The notes: generated from the sequence alone by a model not told the origin. A stretch of DNA of 64,000 nucleotides from Erythrobacter litoralis (GCF_029760855.1 NZ_SOSI01000001.1:1-64000); one strand, 5' to 3'; shown: positions 19,544 to 28,851, counted from the first letter of the stretch. Numbers and translations: made by a program.

Positions 19544-20773
19544 ATGACCGACCCAGCCCGAACCGACAGACGCGACCTCCTCATTCTGGGCGGGGGGCTG
19601 GTGGGCATGACGCTGGCGCTCGCCGCCGCGCGCAAGGGGTTGACCAGCCACCTCGTTGACCGGGCTGACCCGAAATCCATGCTGGAGGCAGGCTTCGACG
19701 GGCGCGCCTCCGCCATATCCACCGCAAGCTGGCGGCTGTTCCGCAATATCGGCCTTGCCGACACGCTGGAGCCGTTCGGTTGCCATATCGATTCCATCGC
19801 GGTGGTCGATCAGATGAAGCCGGGTCGAATCGATTTCCGACCCGACATCCACGAAGGCTCGCTCGGCAGGATGTTCGCCAATCGCCAGCTGCGCACGGCG
19901 CTTTACGAGGCGGTGCAGGCGGAAGACGCCATAACCCTTCATGCGCCCGTTATCGTGAAGGATCGCGATGCGGGCGAGTTCGTCGCTACCGCCACGCTGG
20001 AAGACGGCACCGTGCTCACGGCCGATTTGCTTGTGGGTGCGGAAGGTCGCGGTTCGCCGACGCGCGAGGAAGCCGGGTTGGCGATGGCCAGGTGGGATTA
20101 CAGCCACCGCGCCATCATTGCCGGGCTCGACCATACGAAGCGGCACGACAACATCGCGTGGGAAATCTTCTATCCCGATGGCCCGTTCGCCCTCCTTCCA
20201 CTGCTTGACAAGGACGACGGCACGCATCGCAGCGCGCTCGTGTGGACGGTGGACGAGAAGGATGCCGCCGGTTCGCTCAAGATGGGCGATCGCGCCTTTA
20301 CGGCAGAAGTTCAGAAACGGATGGGCGATATTCTCGGCACCGTCACGCTTAACAGCGTGCGTTCGTCCTACCCCCTCGCCTTCCAACATACCGCACGGAT
20401 CGTCGGGCAGCGGATGGCGCTGGTGGGCGATAGCGCGCACGGGATGCACCCAATTGCGGGACAGGGCCTCAATCTGGGGCTCCGCGATGTCGGCGCGCTG
20501 GTCGAGGTGCTGCTGGAAGCGCGGCGGCTCGGCCTAGACCTCGGCGATGCACAAGTGCTGGCGAAATATGAGAAATGGCGCGCGCTCGACGCGGCGATGG
20601 TGATGACCGCGACCGACAGCCTCACCCGCCTGTTCGGCATTCCCGGCAAGGCGGCGAGTGCGGCGCGGCGGCTCGGCATGGCTGGCGTTCAGCAGTCGGG
20701 TATGCTGAAGAAGCTGTTCATGGACGAAGCGCGCGGCATTACCGGCGACACGCCCGAATTGCTCAAGGCTTGA
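19544..20773 (+). CDS. FAD-dependent monooxygenase, UbiH/UbiF/VisC family
   Basis: A 409-residue flavoprotein hydroxylase. The Rossmann FAD motif is at residues 14-19 (LILGGGLVGM), and the second FAD motif GDSAHGMHPIAGQGLNLGLRD is near residue 291. DLLVGAEGRGSPTR lies in between. This pattern fits the ring hydroxylases of ubiquinone biosynthesis. Which carbon it hydroxylates cannot be told from sequence, because alphaproteobacteria use one to three such enzymes with mixed specificity. It is divergent from the DsbD-like gene and convergent with COG4223. Confidence 0.9.
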   Translation: MTDPARTDRRDLLILGGGLVGMTLALAAARKGLTSHLVDRADPKSMLEAGFDGRASAISTASWRLFRNIGLADTLEPFGCHIDSIAVVDQMKPGRIDFRPDIHEGSLGRMFANRQLRTALYEAVQAEDAITLHAPVIVKDRDAGEFVATATLEDGTVLTADLLVGAEGRGSPTREEAGLAMARWDYSHRAIIAGLDHTKRHDNIAWEIFYPDGPFALLPLLDKDDGTHRSALVWTVDEKDAAGSLKMGDRAFTAEVQKRMGDILGTVTLNSVRSSYPLAFQHTARIVGQRMALVGDSAHGMHPIAGQGLNLGLRDVGALVEVLLEARRLGLDLGDAQVLAKYEKWRALDAAMVMTATDSLTRLFGIPGKAASAARRLGMAGVQQSGMLKKLFMDEARGITGDTPELLKA

Positions 20774-20776
20774 AGC

Positions 20777-21664
20777 CTACTCCGCTTCGGCGGGGCTAGG
20801 CTGCGAAATGCGATTGCCTGCCCCATCGCGCAGCCGCTGCGGTTCGAGAACCGCCGACGTCTCGATCAGGTCCAGTGCCCGGCGCGCGCTGGCATAGCGT
20901 TCGGCATCGGTGAGCCAGCCTTGCGCGTTTTGCGCACCGGGCAGGTTGCGCACCTCCGCGATCGCCGCTTCCACGCGCCCGCTCTGCAAGAACGTCCTCG
21001 CACGTTCGAGACGCATTTCCGGTTGGGGCGACGGCGTCGTTTCCCGGCGGATGGTGAACAACCGCCCGAGCTGCTCGGAGAAACGCGAAAAGCCCGAACC
21101 CTGCGCGTTTTCCTCGAGCTCAGGTGCCAATCCTTCGAGCTGCGCTGTGAGGTCGGACAGGGTGACAGGATCGCGAGAAAATGTGACGACCGTATTCACT
21201 GCATTCGGCAAGGCGTCGCCAAAGCGCAAGCGCAGCTGGTCCGCCAGATAGCCGAGTTCCGCCTTCTTCTCGATCGCGCGGCGCGTGGCAAAGGCTATCA
21301 ACAGGCCCTCGGCGCGTGCGGCATTGCCCGCCGCCGCCTGCGCCTGAAGGTCGAGCCGCGCGAGACGCTGTTCGGCCGCCGCAAGCCGCTGGTCGATCCC
21401 GCCCTGTTGCTGGGTGATCTGCTCCACGGCATCGGCCGCTTCGCTGGCGGTTGCGCTCGGCGTCGGGCTCGGAGGCCGCAGTCCGGCCACTTCTTCTGGC
21501 TGCAAGCCCTGTTCCTGCACAGCCGGTTCCTGAAGTGCCCCCGGTCCATTCTGCCACACGAAATAGCCGACCAGCGCTCCCCCGAAGAGAAACGAGGCCA
21601 GCGCGGTAATAACAATGGGCCGCGCCTTCGATGGCTGCGACCGGGTACGAAAGGTATCGTCCAT
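20777..21664 (-). CDS. COG4223-type membrane protein (mitofilin-like)
   Basis: A 295-residue protein with a short cytoplasmic tail, one membrane anchor near residues 20-40 (IVITALASFLFGGALVGYFVW), a Pro/Glu-rich linker and a long periplasmic helical region that should form coiled coil. COG4223 proteins are related to the mitochondrial cristae protein Mic60/mitofilin and sit by rule with hemC and hemD in alphaproteobacteria. A start at 21664 with GGAG just upstream fits best; the longer frame to 21919 is antisense-like. It follows hemD on the same strand. Confidence 0.8.
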   Translation of the reverse strand: MDDTFRTRSQPSKARPIVITALASFLFGGALVGYFVWQNGPGALQEPAVQEQGLQPEEVAGLRPPSPTPSATASEAADAVEQITQQQGGIDQRLAAAEQRLARLDLQAQAAAGNAARAEGLLIAFATRRAIEKKAELGYLADQLRLRFGDALPNAVNTVVTFSRDPVTLSDLTAQLEGLAPELEENAQGSGFSRFSEQLGRLFTIRRETTPSPQPEMRLERARTFLQSGRVEAAIAEVRNLPGAQNAQGWLTDAERYASARRALDLIETSAVLEPQRLRDGAGNRISQPSPAEAE

Positions 21665-21710
21665 GTAACTCCAGATGCTGCAACGCCGCGATGGCGTCGG
21701 CACGACCCCT

Positions 21711-22397
21711 TCAGGACCGTTGGCACAACTCCTCGGCCAATTCCAGCAATTCGCCGTCGATCGGATGTGGCGCGACCTGGACGTCACGCCAGCCGTCCCC
21801 CGCCGCTTCGGCGATCCGGGGTGCGAGTGCGGCGATGACGACGAGGGATTTCGAAATCTCCAGTCGCTCGCATTCGGAGGCAAGCCGCTTCGCCGCCTCG
21901 CCCGAATGCAACAGGGCAACGCCGCCTGCTCGCAGCTTCACGGCAACCTCGTCCGTGATGTCGCGCGGAATGGTCTTGTAGACCACTACCGTCTCGATCT
22001 CGATGCCTTCGGGCGGATCGAGTTCGACATGCGCCTCGCCCGCCAGGCGCAGCAATTGGCGCTGCTTGCCCTTCATGCCGTCGAGGAGGTTCTGCAACCC
22101 GCCGGTGCCGGTGCGCGCGACCATGAAGCCGCGATCCTTGGCCTCTTCCATCGTCGCTTCGCCCACCGCGAGGACCGGAAGCCTGGCCAGCTTGTCGAGC
22201 TTCTCGCCGGCGTGCCGGAAAGCATTCGCACTGCCCGCCAGCAAACGGTCGAAGCGTGAGACGGCCGGCAGGTCCCATTGGACCGGCTCGACCGAGAAAA
22301 GCGGACATCCGACCGCGTCGATATCCATCGAGCCCGCAGTTTCCAGCGTTACCCGAAGGCCCGGTTCGGGACGGAATACGAAAAGCGTTTCAGCCAT
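21711..22397 (-). CDS. hemD: Uroporphyrinogen-III synthase
   Basis: A 228-residue HemD-type protein with weak sequence conservation, as usual for the family. It begins MAETLFVFRPEPGLRVTLE and shows the internal signature VLAVGEATMEEAKDRGF and the late GGVALLHSGEAAKRL. It closes hydroxymethylbilane into uroporphyrinogen III in haem synthesis. The start overlaps the end of hemC by 8 bases, which supports the assignment, and COG4223 follows downstream by 46 bases. Confidence 0.85.
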   Translation of the reverse strand: MAETLFVFRPEPGLRVTLETAGSMDIDAVGCPLFSVEPVQWDLPAVSRFDRLLAGSANAFRHAGEKLDKLARLPVLAVGEATMEEAKDRGFMVARTGTGGLQNLLDGMKGKQRQLLRLAGEAHVELDPPEGIEIETVVVYKTIPRDITDEVAVKLRAGGVALLHSGEAAKRLASECERLEISKSLVVIAALAPRIAEAAGDGWRDVQVAPHPIDGELLELAEELCQRS

Positions 22398-23322
22398 GAA
22401 GGCCTCCGAAATGGACACGCACATGGTCGGGCGCATCGTCGAGCAATCGTTTTGCCAGATTGGCGATCGGGGTGAAGTCGCCAACTTCGAAGCGGGCGCG
22501 GCCAGCAATACGGTTCGCGCCGTCCGGGCTGTAAATCGCTGCCTCGATGGTGTGTTCCCCGCCCTCCGCGATCGTCAGCGCGGCGATCGGGCTGTGGCAC
22601 GAACCGCCCAACCCTTCGAGCAGATGCCGCTCGGCCATGACCTCGAGATGGCTGGAGGCGTGATCGATCTGCGCCAGCAATTCCCGCGTACGATCATCGT
22701 CGGTGCGGCATTCGATGCCGATGGCCGCCTGTGCCGGGGCGGGCAGCCAATCGGCGGGGTCGAGCCGCGTGCCGATGCCCGCCTCGCCCAGCCGGTTCAG
22801 CCCCGCAGCAGCAAGGAAGGTCGCGTCCGCTTCGCCCGCTTGCAACTTTGCAAGCCTTGTCGCGACATTGCCACGAATGCCGACGACTTCGAGATCGGGC
22901 CGGGCGTGGAGCAGCTGCGCGGCCCGGCGCGGGGCACTCGTGCCGATCCGTGCGCCGGACGGAATGCTGGCGATGGAGGTCGCGCCGATCAACATGTCCG
23001 CCTTGTCCGCGCGCGGCAGGATCGCGGCGATGGCGAGGCTATCGGGGCGCACGGTCTCCACATCCTTCATTGAATGCACCGAGGCATCGATGCGACCCTC
23101 GGCGAGCCAAGCGTCGAGTTCGCGGGTCCACAGGGCCTTGCCGCCGATATCGGCGAGGGGGCGGTCCTGTATCTTGTCGCCGCTGGCGATCACCGGGACC
23201 AGTTCGATCTCCGCTTCCGCGCAGCCGAGCGCTGCGCACAACCGCGCGCGCGTCTCCTCCGCCTGCGCCATGGCGAGCGGGGAACGCCGGGTTCCGAGCC
23301 TTAGAAGAGGGGAAGCGGGCAT
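22390..23322 (-). CDS. hemC: Porphobilinogen deaminase (hydroxymethylbilane synthase)
   Basis: A 310-residue HemC. Clear signatures are LGTRRSPLAMAQAEE at the N-terminus, IDASVHSMKDVETVRPD for substrate binding, GARIGTSAPRRAAQLLHARPDLEV, and the dipyrromethane cofactor cysteine in GLGGSCHSPIAAL. The enzyme joins four porphobilinogens in the cytoplasm. It is divergent from tsaD across only 46 bases, and hemD and COG4223 follow as one transcription unit. Confidence 0.96.
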   Translation of the reverse strand: MPASPLLRLGTRRSPLAMAQAEETRARLCAALGCAEAEIELVPVIASGDKIQDRPLADIGGKALWTRELDAWLAEGRIDASVHSMKDVETVRPDSLAIAAILPRADKADMLIGATSIASIPSGARIGTSAPRRAAQLLHARPDLEVVGIRGNVATRLAKLQAGEADATFLAAAGLNRLGEAGIGTRLDPADWLPAPAQAAIGIECRTDDDRTRELLAQIDHASSHLEVMAERHLLEGLGGSCHSPIAALTIAEGGEHTIEAAIYSPDGANRIAGRARFEVGDFTPIANLAKRLLDDAPDHVRVHFGGLHG

Positions 23323-23368
23323 GAGGTATGCTTGCCCTAACGGCGCGGGTCGTTAAGGGAAAGCGGCA

Positions 23369-24409
23369 ATGACACTGGTTCTCGGCATAGAATCTTCCTG
23401 CGACGAAACCGCCGCCGCGCTGGTCGATGGCGACGGGGGAATCGTGGCACAGCGCATCGCCTCGCAGGACGAGGCGCATGCGCCCTATGGCGGTGTGGTG
23501 CCGGAAATCGCCGCGCGCGCCCATGCCGAACGGCTCGCCCCGATGATCGAAACGGTACTGGCGGATGCCAATATCGCTCTCAACGATTGCGACGCGATTG
23601 CCGCGACGGCGGGGCCCGGCCTGATCGGCGGAGTCATGGTCGGGCTGGTCACGGCAAAGGCGCTCGCGATGGCGAGCGACGTGCCGCTGATTGCGATCAA
23701 CCATCTCGAAGGGCATGCTTTAAGCCCCCGATTGGCAGATCGATCGCTTCAATTTCCCTATGCCCTGCTGCTCGTCTCCGGCGGACATTGCCAGATCTTG
23801 CGAGTGGACGGGGTCGGGCAGTATCGCCGCCTCGCCACCACTATCGACGATGCGCTCGGTGAGGCGTTCGACAAGACCGCGAAAATTCTCGGCCTCGGCT
23901 TTCCAGGTGGTCCGGCGGTCGAGCGACTAGCGAAGGACGGCGATGCAAACGCCGTGCTCCTTCCTCGCCCGATGCTGAAAAGCCACGAGCCGCATTTCAG
24001 TTTCGCCGGCCTCAAGAGCGCAGTCTTGCGCGCATGGGAAAGTGGTGAACATGGCGTAGCGGACATTACGGCAAGTTTTCAGCAGGCGGCAATCGATTGC
24101 CTGCTCGATCGGTTGCGCGTTTCTCTCACAAGGATGGACGATCTGCCGACGCTTGTGGTCGCCGGCGGCGTCGCGGCGAACGCATCGGTGCGCACGGCAT
24201 TGGAAGCATTCGCCAGCGAACGCGGCATGGCCTTCACCGCCCCGCCCCCGGCGCTGTGCACCGACAACGCCGCGATGATCGCATGGGCCGGGATCGAACG
24301 GCTTACCTCACCCGATTTTGCGCCCGCCCCGCTCGATCTCGCCGCGCGGCCCCGCTGGCCACTCGACCCGGACGCCGAAGCCGTGCGCGGTGCCGGGGTG
24401 AAGGCGTGA
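23369..24409 (+). CDS. tsaD: tRNA N6-threonylcarbamoyladenosine transferase
   Basis: A 346-residue TsaD (Gcp/Kae1). It starts with LVLGIESSCDETAAALVD, has the metal-binding histidines in NHLEGH (His112 and His116), an ATP-binding FDKTAKILGLGFPGGPAVE and GGVAANASVR. It transfers threonylcarbamoyl to A37 of ANN-decoding tRNAs. Its stop overlaps the GTG start of gpsA (GTGA), which makes a translationally coupled pair. Confidence 0.97.
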   Translation: MTLVLGIESSCDETAAALVDGDGGIVAQRIASQDEAHAPYGGVVPEIAARAHAERLAPMIETVLADANIALNDCDAIAATAGPGLIGGVMVGLVTAKALAMASDVPLIAINHLEGHALSPRLADRSLQFPYALLLVSGGHCQILRVDGVGQYRRLATTIDDALGEAFDKTAKILGLGFPGGPAVERLAKDGDANAVLLPRPMLKSHEPHFSFAGLKSAVLRAWESGEHGVADITASFQQAAIDCLLDRLRVSLTRMDDLPTLVVAGGVAANASVRTALEAFASERGMAFTAPPPALCTDNAAMIAWAGIERLTSPDFAPAPLDLAARPRWPLDPDAEAVRGAGVKA

Positions 24410-25398
24410 GCCGGGTCGGCGTCCTCGGCGCAGGCGCGTGGGGGACTGCGTTGGCGCAGGTGCTCGGAAGCGACGGGCGTGACGTGCTGCTTTGGGCGCG
24501 CGAAAGCGACGTGGTCGAAGAAATCAACGCGAAGCATACCAATTCGCAATTCCTCTCCGGCGCGTTCCTCTCGCCGCAGATCGAGGCGACGGGCGATCCG
24601 GCGCGCATCGGATCGGTCGAGGTGCTGCTCGTCGTTACGCCGGCGCAGCATACCGGCCACGTGCTCAAGGCGATGCCGCGGCATCCCGCGCATCTCGTCC
24701 TGTGCTCCAAGGGCATCGAGGCGGGATCGGGCCGCTTGATGAACGACGTCGCGCGGGAGGCTGCCCCGGGCAGCGACATCGCCGTGCTTTCCGGCCCGAC
24801 CTTCGCGCATGAGGTCGCCGCCGGACTACCCACCGCCGTCACCCTCGCCTGCTCCGCCGGTGAAGCGCAATGGGGCGCGCTGTCCCCTGTCATCGCCCGG
24901 CCCACCTTCCGCCCCTATTACAGCGACGACGTGACCGGCGCGGAGATCGGCGGGGCCGTCAAGAATGTGCTCGCAATCGCCTGCGGCGTGGTCGACGGGC
25001 TGGACCTTGGCCAGAACGCCCGTGCCGCCCTCATCGCGCGCGGCTATGCCGAGATGCTGCGCTTCGGCGAGACACTGGGTGCGCGGGCGGAGACACTTGC
25101 CGGGTTGTGCGGCCTCGGCGATCTCGTGCTAACCTGTTCCTCGACCTCGAGCCGCAATTTCTCGCTCGGCAAGGCGCTGGGCGAAGGCAAGAGCGCGGCC
25201 GAATTGATGGCGGACCGCCGGACCGTGGCCGAAGGCGCCTTTACCGCCCCCGTGCTCCAAAAGCTGGCGAGTGATCACGGCATCGCCATGCCGATCGTCG
25301 AGGCGGTCAACGGCCTGCTCGACGGGGCCGGTCCGCGCGATACCGTCCAGGCCCTTCTCTCGCGTCCCCTGCGCGCCGAGCAGGGGGCCTCGGGGTGA
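24406..25398 (+). CDS. gpsA: Glycerol-3-phosphate dehydrogenase [NAD(P)+]
   Basis: A 330-residue GpsA beginning at a GTG codon that overlaps the tsaD stop. The nucleotide site GAGAWGTALAQVL is at the N-terminus. LCSKGIEAG and LSGPTFAHEVAAGLPTAVT follow, and the catalytic lysine is in GAVKNVLAIACGV. The late block LTCSSTSSRNFSLGKALGEG binds glycerol phosphate. It makes sn-glycerol-3-phosphate for phospholipid synthesis. The open frame runs further upstream inside tsaD, but the domain begins at the GTG. It overlaps the following flippase gene by four bases. Confidence 0.96.
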   Translation: MSRVGVLGAGAWGTALAQVLGSDGRDVLLWARESDVVEEINAKHTNSQFLSGAFLSPQIEATGDPARIGSVEVLLVVTPAQHTGHVLKAMPRHPAHLVLCSKGIEAGSGRLMNDVAREAAPGSDIAVLSGPTFAHEVAAGLPTAVTLACSAGEAQWGALSPVIARPTFRPYYSDDVTGAEIGGAVKNVLAIACGVVDGLDLGQNARAALIARGYAEMLRFGETLGARAETLAGLCGLGDLVLTCSSTSSRNFSLGKALGEGKSAAELMADRRTVAEGAFTAPVLQKLASDHGIAMPIVEAVNGLLDGAGPRDTVQALLSRPLRAEQGASG

Positions 25399-26912
25399 CA
25401 GCCGACAGTAACGACGAAGACCTCTCCGCCCTTGCGAAAGGGGGACGGCAGAACTTTTTCGGCTTCGTCCTTCGCCTCCTCGCGCGGCTGCCCTTCCTGT
25501 TCATCGCCGGGCGGCTTTACGGCAGCGAGGCCCTGGGCACTTTCGCTTCCGCGCTGGTAGTGGTCGAACTCGTCGCGCTGGTCTGCGCAATGGGCGAGAA
25601 GCGCGGGCTTGCGCAGCGCCTTTCCGCCGAGGAAGACACGGCGAACCCGACCAATCTGGTCTACGACGGCATGTTGCTGGCGCTGCTCTTCAGTGGGCTA
25701 GCCGCACTGTTCTTCTGGTTCGTCCCCGCGCCCCTGTTTCCAAGCGGCGACTACAATCGGATCGACCAGTTCATCGTCCTCGCCATTCCCGGCTATGCGC
25801 TGACCGAGATCGTGCTGGCGGCGCAGGCCTATCGCTACGACATCGCGACCACGGTTCGGGCACGCGCGGTGGTGGAGCCGTGGACGATATCGATCATGGC
25901 GGGCGCGCTGTGGTTCGTCATTCCCGACAGCGGGCTGGAAATGGCGTATCTCGTATCGATCTACGCCGGCCTCGCGACCGGTCTTTGGTCGTTCTTTCGC
26001 TCCTACGGCGCGCCGCGCGAATGGCGTCCGCAACTGGCGCGGATGACCCGCATGACAACCCGCGCCTTGCCACTCGCCACGGCGGATGCGATCGAATGGG
26101 GCACGCGGCGGATCGACATTTTCATACTCGGACTGTTCGCTGCGCCCACCGCGGTCGGCGTCTATTACATCGCGCAACAGGTCGCGAGTCTGCCGCAGAA
26201 GCTGAAGACCAGCTTCGAACCCATCCTCGGCCCGGTCATCACCAAGAATTTGCGGACGAAGAACTATCAGGCGATCGCCAAACAGGTCTGCCAGGTCGGA
26301 TTCTGGATCATCGCCATGCAGGCTGGTATCGCGCTGGCGCTGGGCGTGCCGGGTGAGGCGGTGATGGGGCTGGTCGGCCCGGAATTCGTCGGCGGCACTG
26401 GCGCGCTTGCCTTCCTGCTCGCGGCGGAGGTCGTTGCAGCGACGGCGGTGGTGTCGGAGGCGGTCCTGATCTACGTCGCACGGGTCCGCAATCTGTGGAT
26501 TTCCATCGCTACCATCGCTTTCCAGGCGGCGCTGACCGTAGGCTTCATACTGGCGCTCGACAAAACGAGCTATGGCGAGCCGTTCAAGGCGGCGGCGGCG
26601 GCCATTGCACTGATGATCGCGCTCGGCACTGCCAGTCTCGTCAAGGCCGTGCTGCTTTCGCGCATCCTCGGCCATCCGATCAACAACTTTCGTTGGGCGC
26701 TGGTTTACGCCGCCGCCCCGGCGATCTTCGTCGGATGGCTGGCGACTTTCCTGCCTGAATGGGCGGAACTTGCAATCGGGGTTCCCGCAATACTTGCAGT
26801 GTACGGCTTCGTCATCTGGAAGCGCGGCTTCGGGCCGGAGGATCGCGTGCTGTTCGCCCGGCGGCCCAAAGCGGGCAGTGCCCCGCCGCCCTTGCATGAC
26901 GAGGCGCGCTAG
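25395..26912 (+). CDS. Polysaccharide/lipid flippase, MOP superfamily
   Basis: A 505-residue integral membrane protein with about 12-14 predicted helices and the early RLPFLFIAGRLYGSEALGTFASALVV region typical of Wzx- or MurJ-like flippases (oligosaccharide flippase family). The start is a GTG that overlaps the gpsA stop. The substrate is not defined. Coupling to gpsA and the lack of nearby glycosyltransferases do not point to a particular glycan. The C-terminus is a short cytoplasmic tail. Confidence 0.85.
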   Translation: MTADSNDEDLSALAKGGRQNFFGFVLRLLARLPFLFIAGRLYGSEALGTFASALVVVELVALVCAMGEKRGLAQRLSAEEDTANPTNLVYDGMLLALLFSGLAALFFWFVPAPLFPSGDYNRIDQFIVLAIPGYALTEIVLAAQAYRYDIATTVRARAVVEPWTISIMAGALWFVIPDSGLEMAYLVSIYAGLATGLWSFFRSYGAPREWRPQLARMTRMTTRALPLATADAIEWGTRRIDIFILGLFAAPTAVGVYYIAQQVASLPQKLKTSFEPILGPVITKNLRTKNYQAIAKQVCQVGFWIIAMQAGIALALGVPGEAVMGLVGPEFVGGTGALAFLLAAEVVAATAVVSEAVLIYVARVRNLWISIATIAFQAALTVGFILALDKTSYGEPFKAAAAAIALMIALGTASLVKAVLLSRILGHPINNFRWALVYAAAPAIFVGWLATFLPEWAELAIGVPAILAVYGFVIWKRGFGPEDRVLFARRPKAGSAPPPLHDEAR

Positions 26913-26926
26913 ATAAAAGCGCTCCC

Positions 26927-27667
26927 ATGCTAATCCGCTCCTCCATCGCCATCTTTCTGGGCGCCGGTCTCGTCGTGATGGGTGGATATTTCCTCGCCCA
27001 GCCCAGCGGCACGCGAATTGCGGGGAGCTTGCACGCGCAAAGCCGCGCCGCGCTCGACGCGGCCGGCGCCGCTCCGGTCGAGGCGCGGTTCACCAACCGG
27101 TTCGGCTCGCCGACCCGCCATCCGATCCTGACCGGCGGCGAAGGCCTGAACGAAGGGATACGCCTGCAGGCCGCCCAAGCGGTCGCCGCTATCCCGGGCG
27201 TCGGCGGGGTGAACTGGATCGACGGGGTGGCAAGCGCCGCGAATGACCAACCGGTCTACGAACCGCTGCATTGCCAGGAGGATGTGGAAGGCCTGCTGCG
27301 GGTTCGTTCCATCCGGTTCGAAGAAGCGAGCAGCGAACTCGTACCGGCAAGCCAGGTTCTCATTGGCGAAGTGGCCGATGCGCTGCGCCCCTGTCTAGGC
27401 TCCATCATCGCGATCACCGGCCATACCGACGATAGCGGGACACCGGTGGGTAATTTGGAATTGAGCCTGGAGCGTGCGCGGGCGGTGCGTGAGGAACTGG
27501 TCCGGCGCGGCATCCCGCGCGATGGCCTCCGCGCTCGTGGGATGGGTTCGGACGATCCGGTGGAAGGCCTTGCCGCCTCCGATCCGGCCAATCGACGTAT
27601 CGAATTCTCCGTGGTCCGCACCGAACCGCTAACCCCCCACCCTGTCGATACACCAGGGGCGCGCTGA
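26927..27667 (+). CDS. OmpA-family C-terminal domain protein
   Basis: A 246-residue protein with an N-terminal signal or anchor (IAIFLGAGLVVMGGYFLAQ), then a BON-like segment (LQAAQAVAAIPGVGGVNWI), then an OmpA/MotB peptidoglycan-binding domain. That domain carries ITGHTDDSGTPVGNLELSLERA and the late DPANRRIEF that bind meso-diaminopimelate. It begins 14 bases after the flippase gene and ends one base before a small membrane protein gene. It likely links inner membrane and cell wall. Confidence 0.82.
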   Translation: MLIRSSIAIFLGAGLVVMGGYFLAQPSGTRIAGSLHAQSRAALDAAGAAPVEARFTNRFGSPTRHPILTGGEGLNEGIRLQAAQAVAAIPGVGGVNWIDGVASAANDQPVYEPLHCQEDVEGLLRVRSIRFEEASSELVPASQVLIGEVADALRPCLGSIIAITGHTDDSGTPVGNLELSLERARAVREELVRRGIPRDGLRARGMGSDDPVEGLAASDPANRRIEFSVVRTEPLTPHPVDTPGAR

Positions 27668-27668
27668 G

Positions 27669-27791
27669 ATGCCGATCTGGTTCGAAGTGGTCGCGATGAT
27701 GCTCGTCGCCTACGCCGTCGGCCTGCTAATCGGCTGGTCGATCTGGGGCCGCGCCCCGAGCACCGAAATTTCCGAAGAGGATGAACAATGA
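27669..27791 (+). CDS. Small membrane protein, 40 residues
   Basis: A short open frame of 40 residues starting at the ATG one base after the OmpA-family stop. The sequence is one hydrophobic helix (VVAMMLVAYAVGLLIGWSIW) followed by an acidic tail ending EISEEDEQ. Its stop overlaps the start of the HhH gene (ATGA). The tight packing on both sides supports its being real. Function unknown; it may be a regulator or subunit of the neighbouring envelope proteins. Confidence 0.6.
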   Translation: MPIWFEVVAMMLVAYAVGLLIGWSIWGRAPSTEISEEDEQ

Positions 27792-28429
27792 ACACCCTTG
27801 TTGCCGAATACTGGATCTGGCTGGTCGTCGCGCTGATAATTGGCCTCATTGTCGCGTGGTACGTCTTTCATGCCAGCCGCAAGACCAACGTCACCGGCAC
27901 CAGCAGGGACGTCCTCGACGACGGTGCGGACCGGGCCGAACGCAATCGCGCGCTGATCGACAGTGCCCCCGCCGCAACTCGCGATCCGGCGCCGAACGCG
28001 GCTGCCGAACCCGAAACCATCGTTCCCGTCGCCGCACCGACCGGCCTCGGCGGTACGGGGGCAGCCGTCGCCGCGGCGGCCGACGAGGCGGAATATACGC
28101 ACGCGAAGGAGGCCGATACGCCGGCCGAGACCGAGCGGACTGCCACGACGACGACCGAGACTGTCAGCAGCGGCGTGCCGTCGGACGACGCGAACGAATT
28201 GACCCGCCTGAAGGGTGTCGGCCCGAAGCTCGCGCTTCGGCTCAACGAACTCGGTATTACGTCGATTGCGCAGATCGCCGAGTGGGACGATGTGGACATC
28301 GACCGCATCGATCCTGAACTTGGCCGTTTCCAAGGTCGCATTCGCCGGGATGCCTGGGTCGAACAGGCGAGATTGCTTACCAGCGGCGAGACGGGTGCCT
28401 ATCAGGATAAATTCGGCCGTTTGGATTGA
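27788..28429 (+). CDS. Membrane-anchored helix-hairpin-helix protein
   Basis: A 213-residue protein with one N-terminal membrane segment (YWIWLVVALIIGLIVAWYVFHA), a low-complexity Ala/Glu/Thr linker, and a C-terminal helix-hairpin-helix domain with LKGVGPKLALRLNELGITSIAQIAEW. Such domains occur in proteins annotated as DUF4332 or quinone- or DNA-linked HhH proteins, and the target is uncertain. It overlaps the small membrane protein gene, so all three envelope genes form one unit with the flippase upstream. Confidence 0.75.
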   Translation: MNTLVAEYWIWLVVALIIGLIVAWYVFHASRKTNVTGTSRDVLDDGADRAERNRALIDSAPAATRDPAPNAAAEPETIVPVAAPTGLGGTGAAVAAAADEAEYTHAKEADTPAETERTATTTTETVSSGVPSDDANELTRLKGVGPKLALRLNELGITSIAQIAEWDDVDIDRIDPELGRFQGRIRRDAWVEQARLLTSGETGAYQDKFGRLD

Positions 28430-28491
28430 CTAACATTGGATAAACCATAAACTCCATCGGTTCGGGTCGGGAACTAGGTGGAGATTTGGTG

Positions 28492-28851
28492 ATGGAAACT
28501 CCCTTGCGCGTGCTCGTAGCCGAAGATGAACTGATTGTCGGCGTGGACTTGTGCGACACGGTGGAAGAAGCGGGCTATATTGTTGAAGGACCGTTCGATG
28601 AAATAGCCTCCGCCGCCCTCTCCTTCCAGAAGCACAAACCCGATCTCGCGATCCTCGACGTGCAATTGGGCGACGGTGTGGTCTATCCGCTCGCCGAGCA
28701 GATGATGGCTGAGAATGTCCCGGTTATCTTTCATTCCGGCCAATTGACCCCCGCTGAAGTACACCGGAAGTTCCCTTCGGCGAAGGCCTTGGCGAAACCC
28801 TGCCCGCCAGCCGAGGTCATCCAGACAATGCAGGCAGCGCTCGATCGCTGA
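28492..28851 (+). CDS. Single-domain response regulator
   Basis: A 119-residue stand-alone receiver. All key residues are present: Glu11 and Asp12 (LVAEDELIVG), Asp56 in LAILDVQLGDG as the phosphorylation site, Ser82 in VIFHSG and Lys102 in LAKPCPP. It has no output domain, so it probably passes phosphate to, or binds, a partner, as CheY-like proteins or stress-response receivers do. The ATG at 28492 has GGAG eight bases upstream; TTG 28486 and GTG 28489 are in frame just before. No kinase lies next to it. Confidence 0.85.
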   Translation: METPLRVLVAEDELIVGVDLCDTVEEAGYIVEGPFDEIASAALSFQKHKPDLAILDVQLGDGVVYPLAEQMMAENVPVIFHSGQLTPAEVHRKFPSAKALAKPCPPAEVIQTMQAALDR

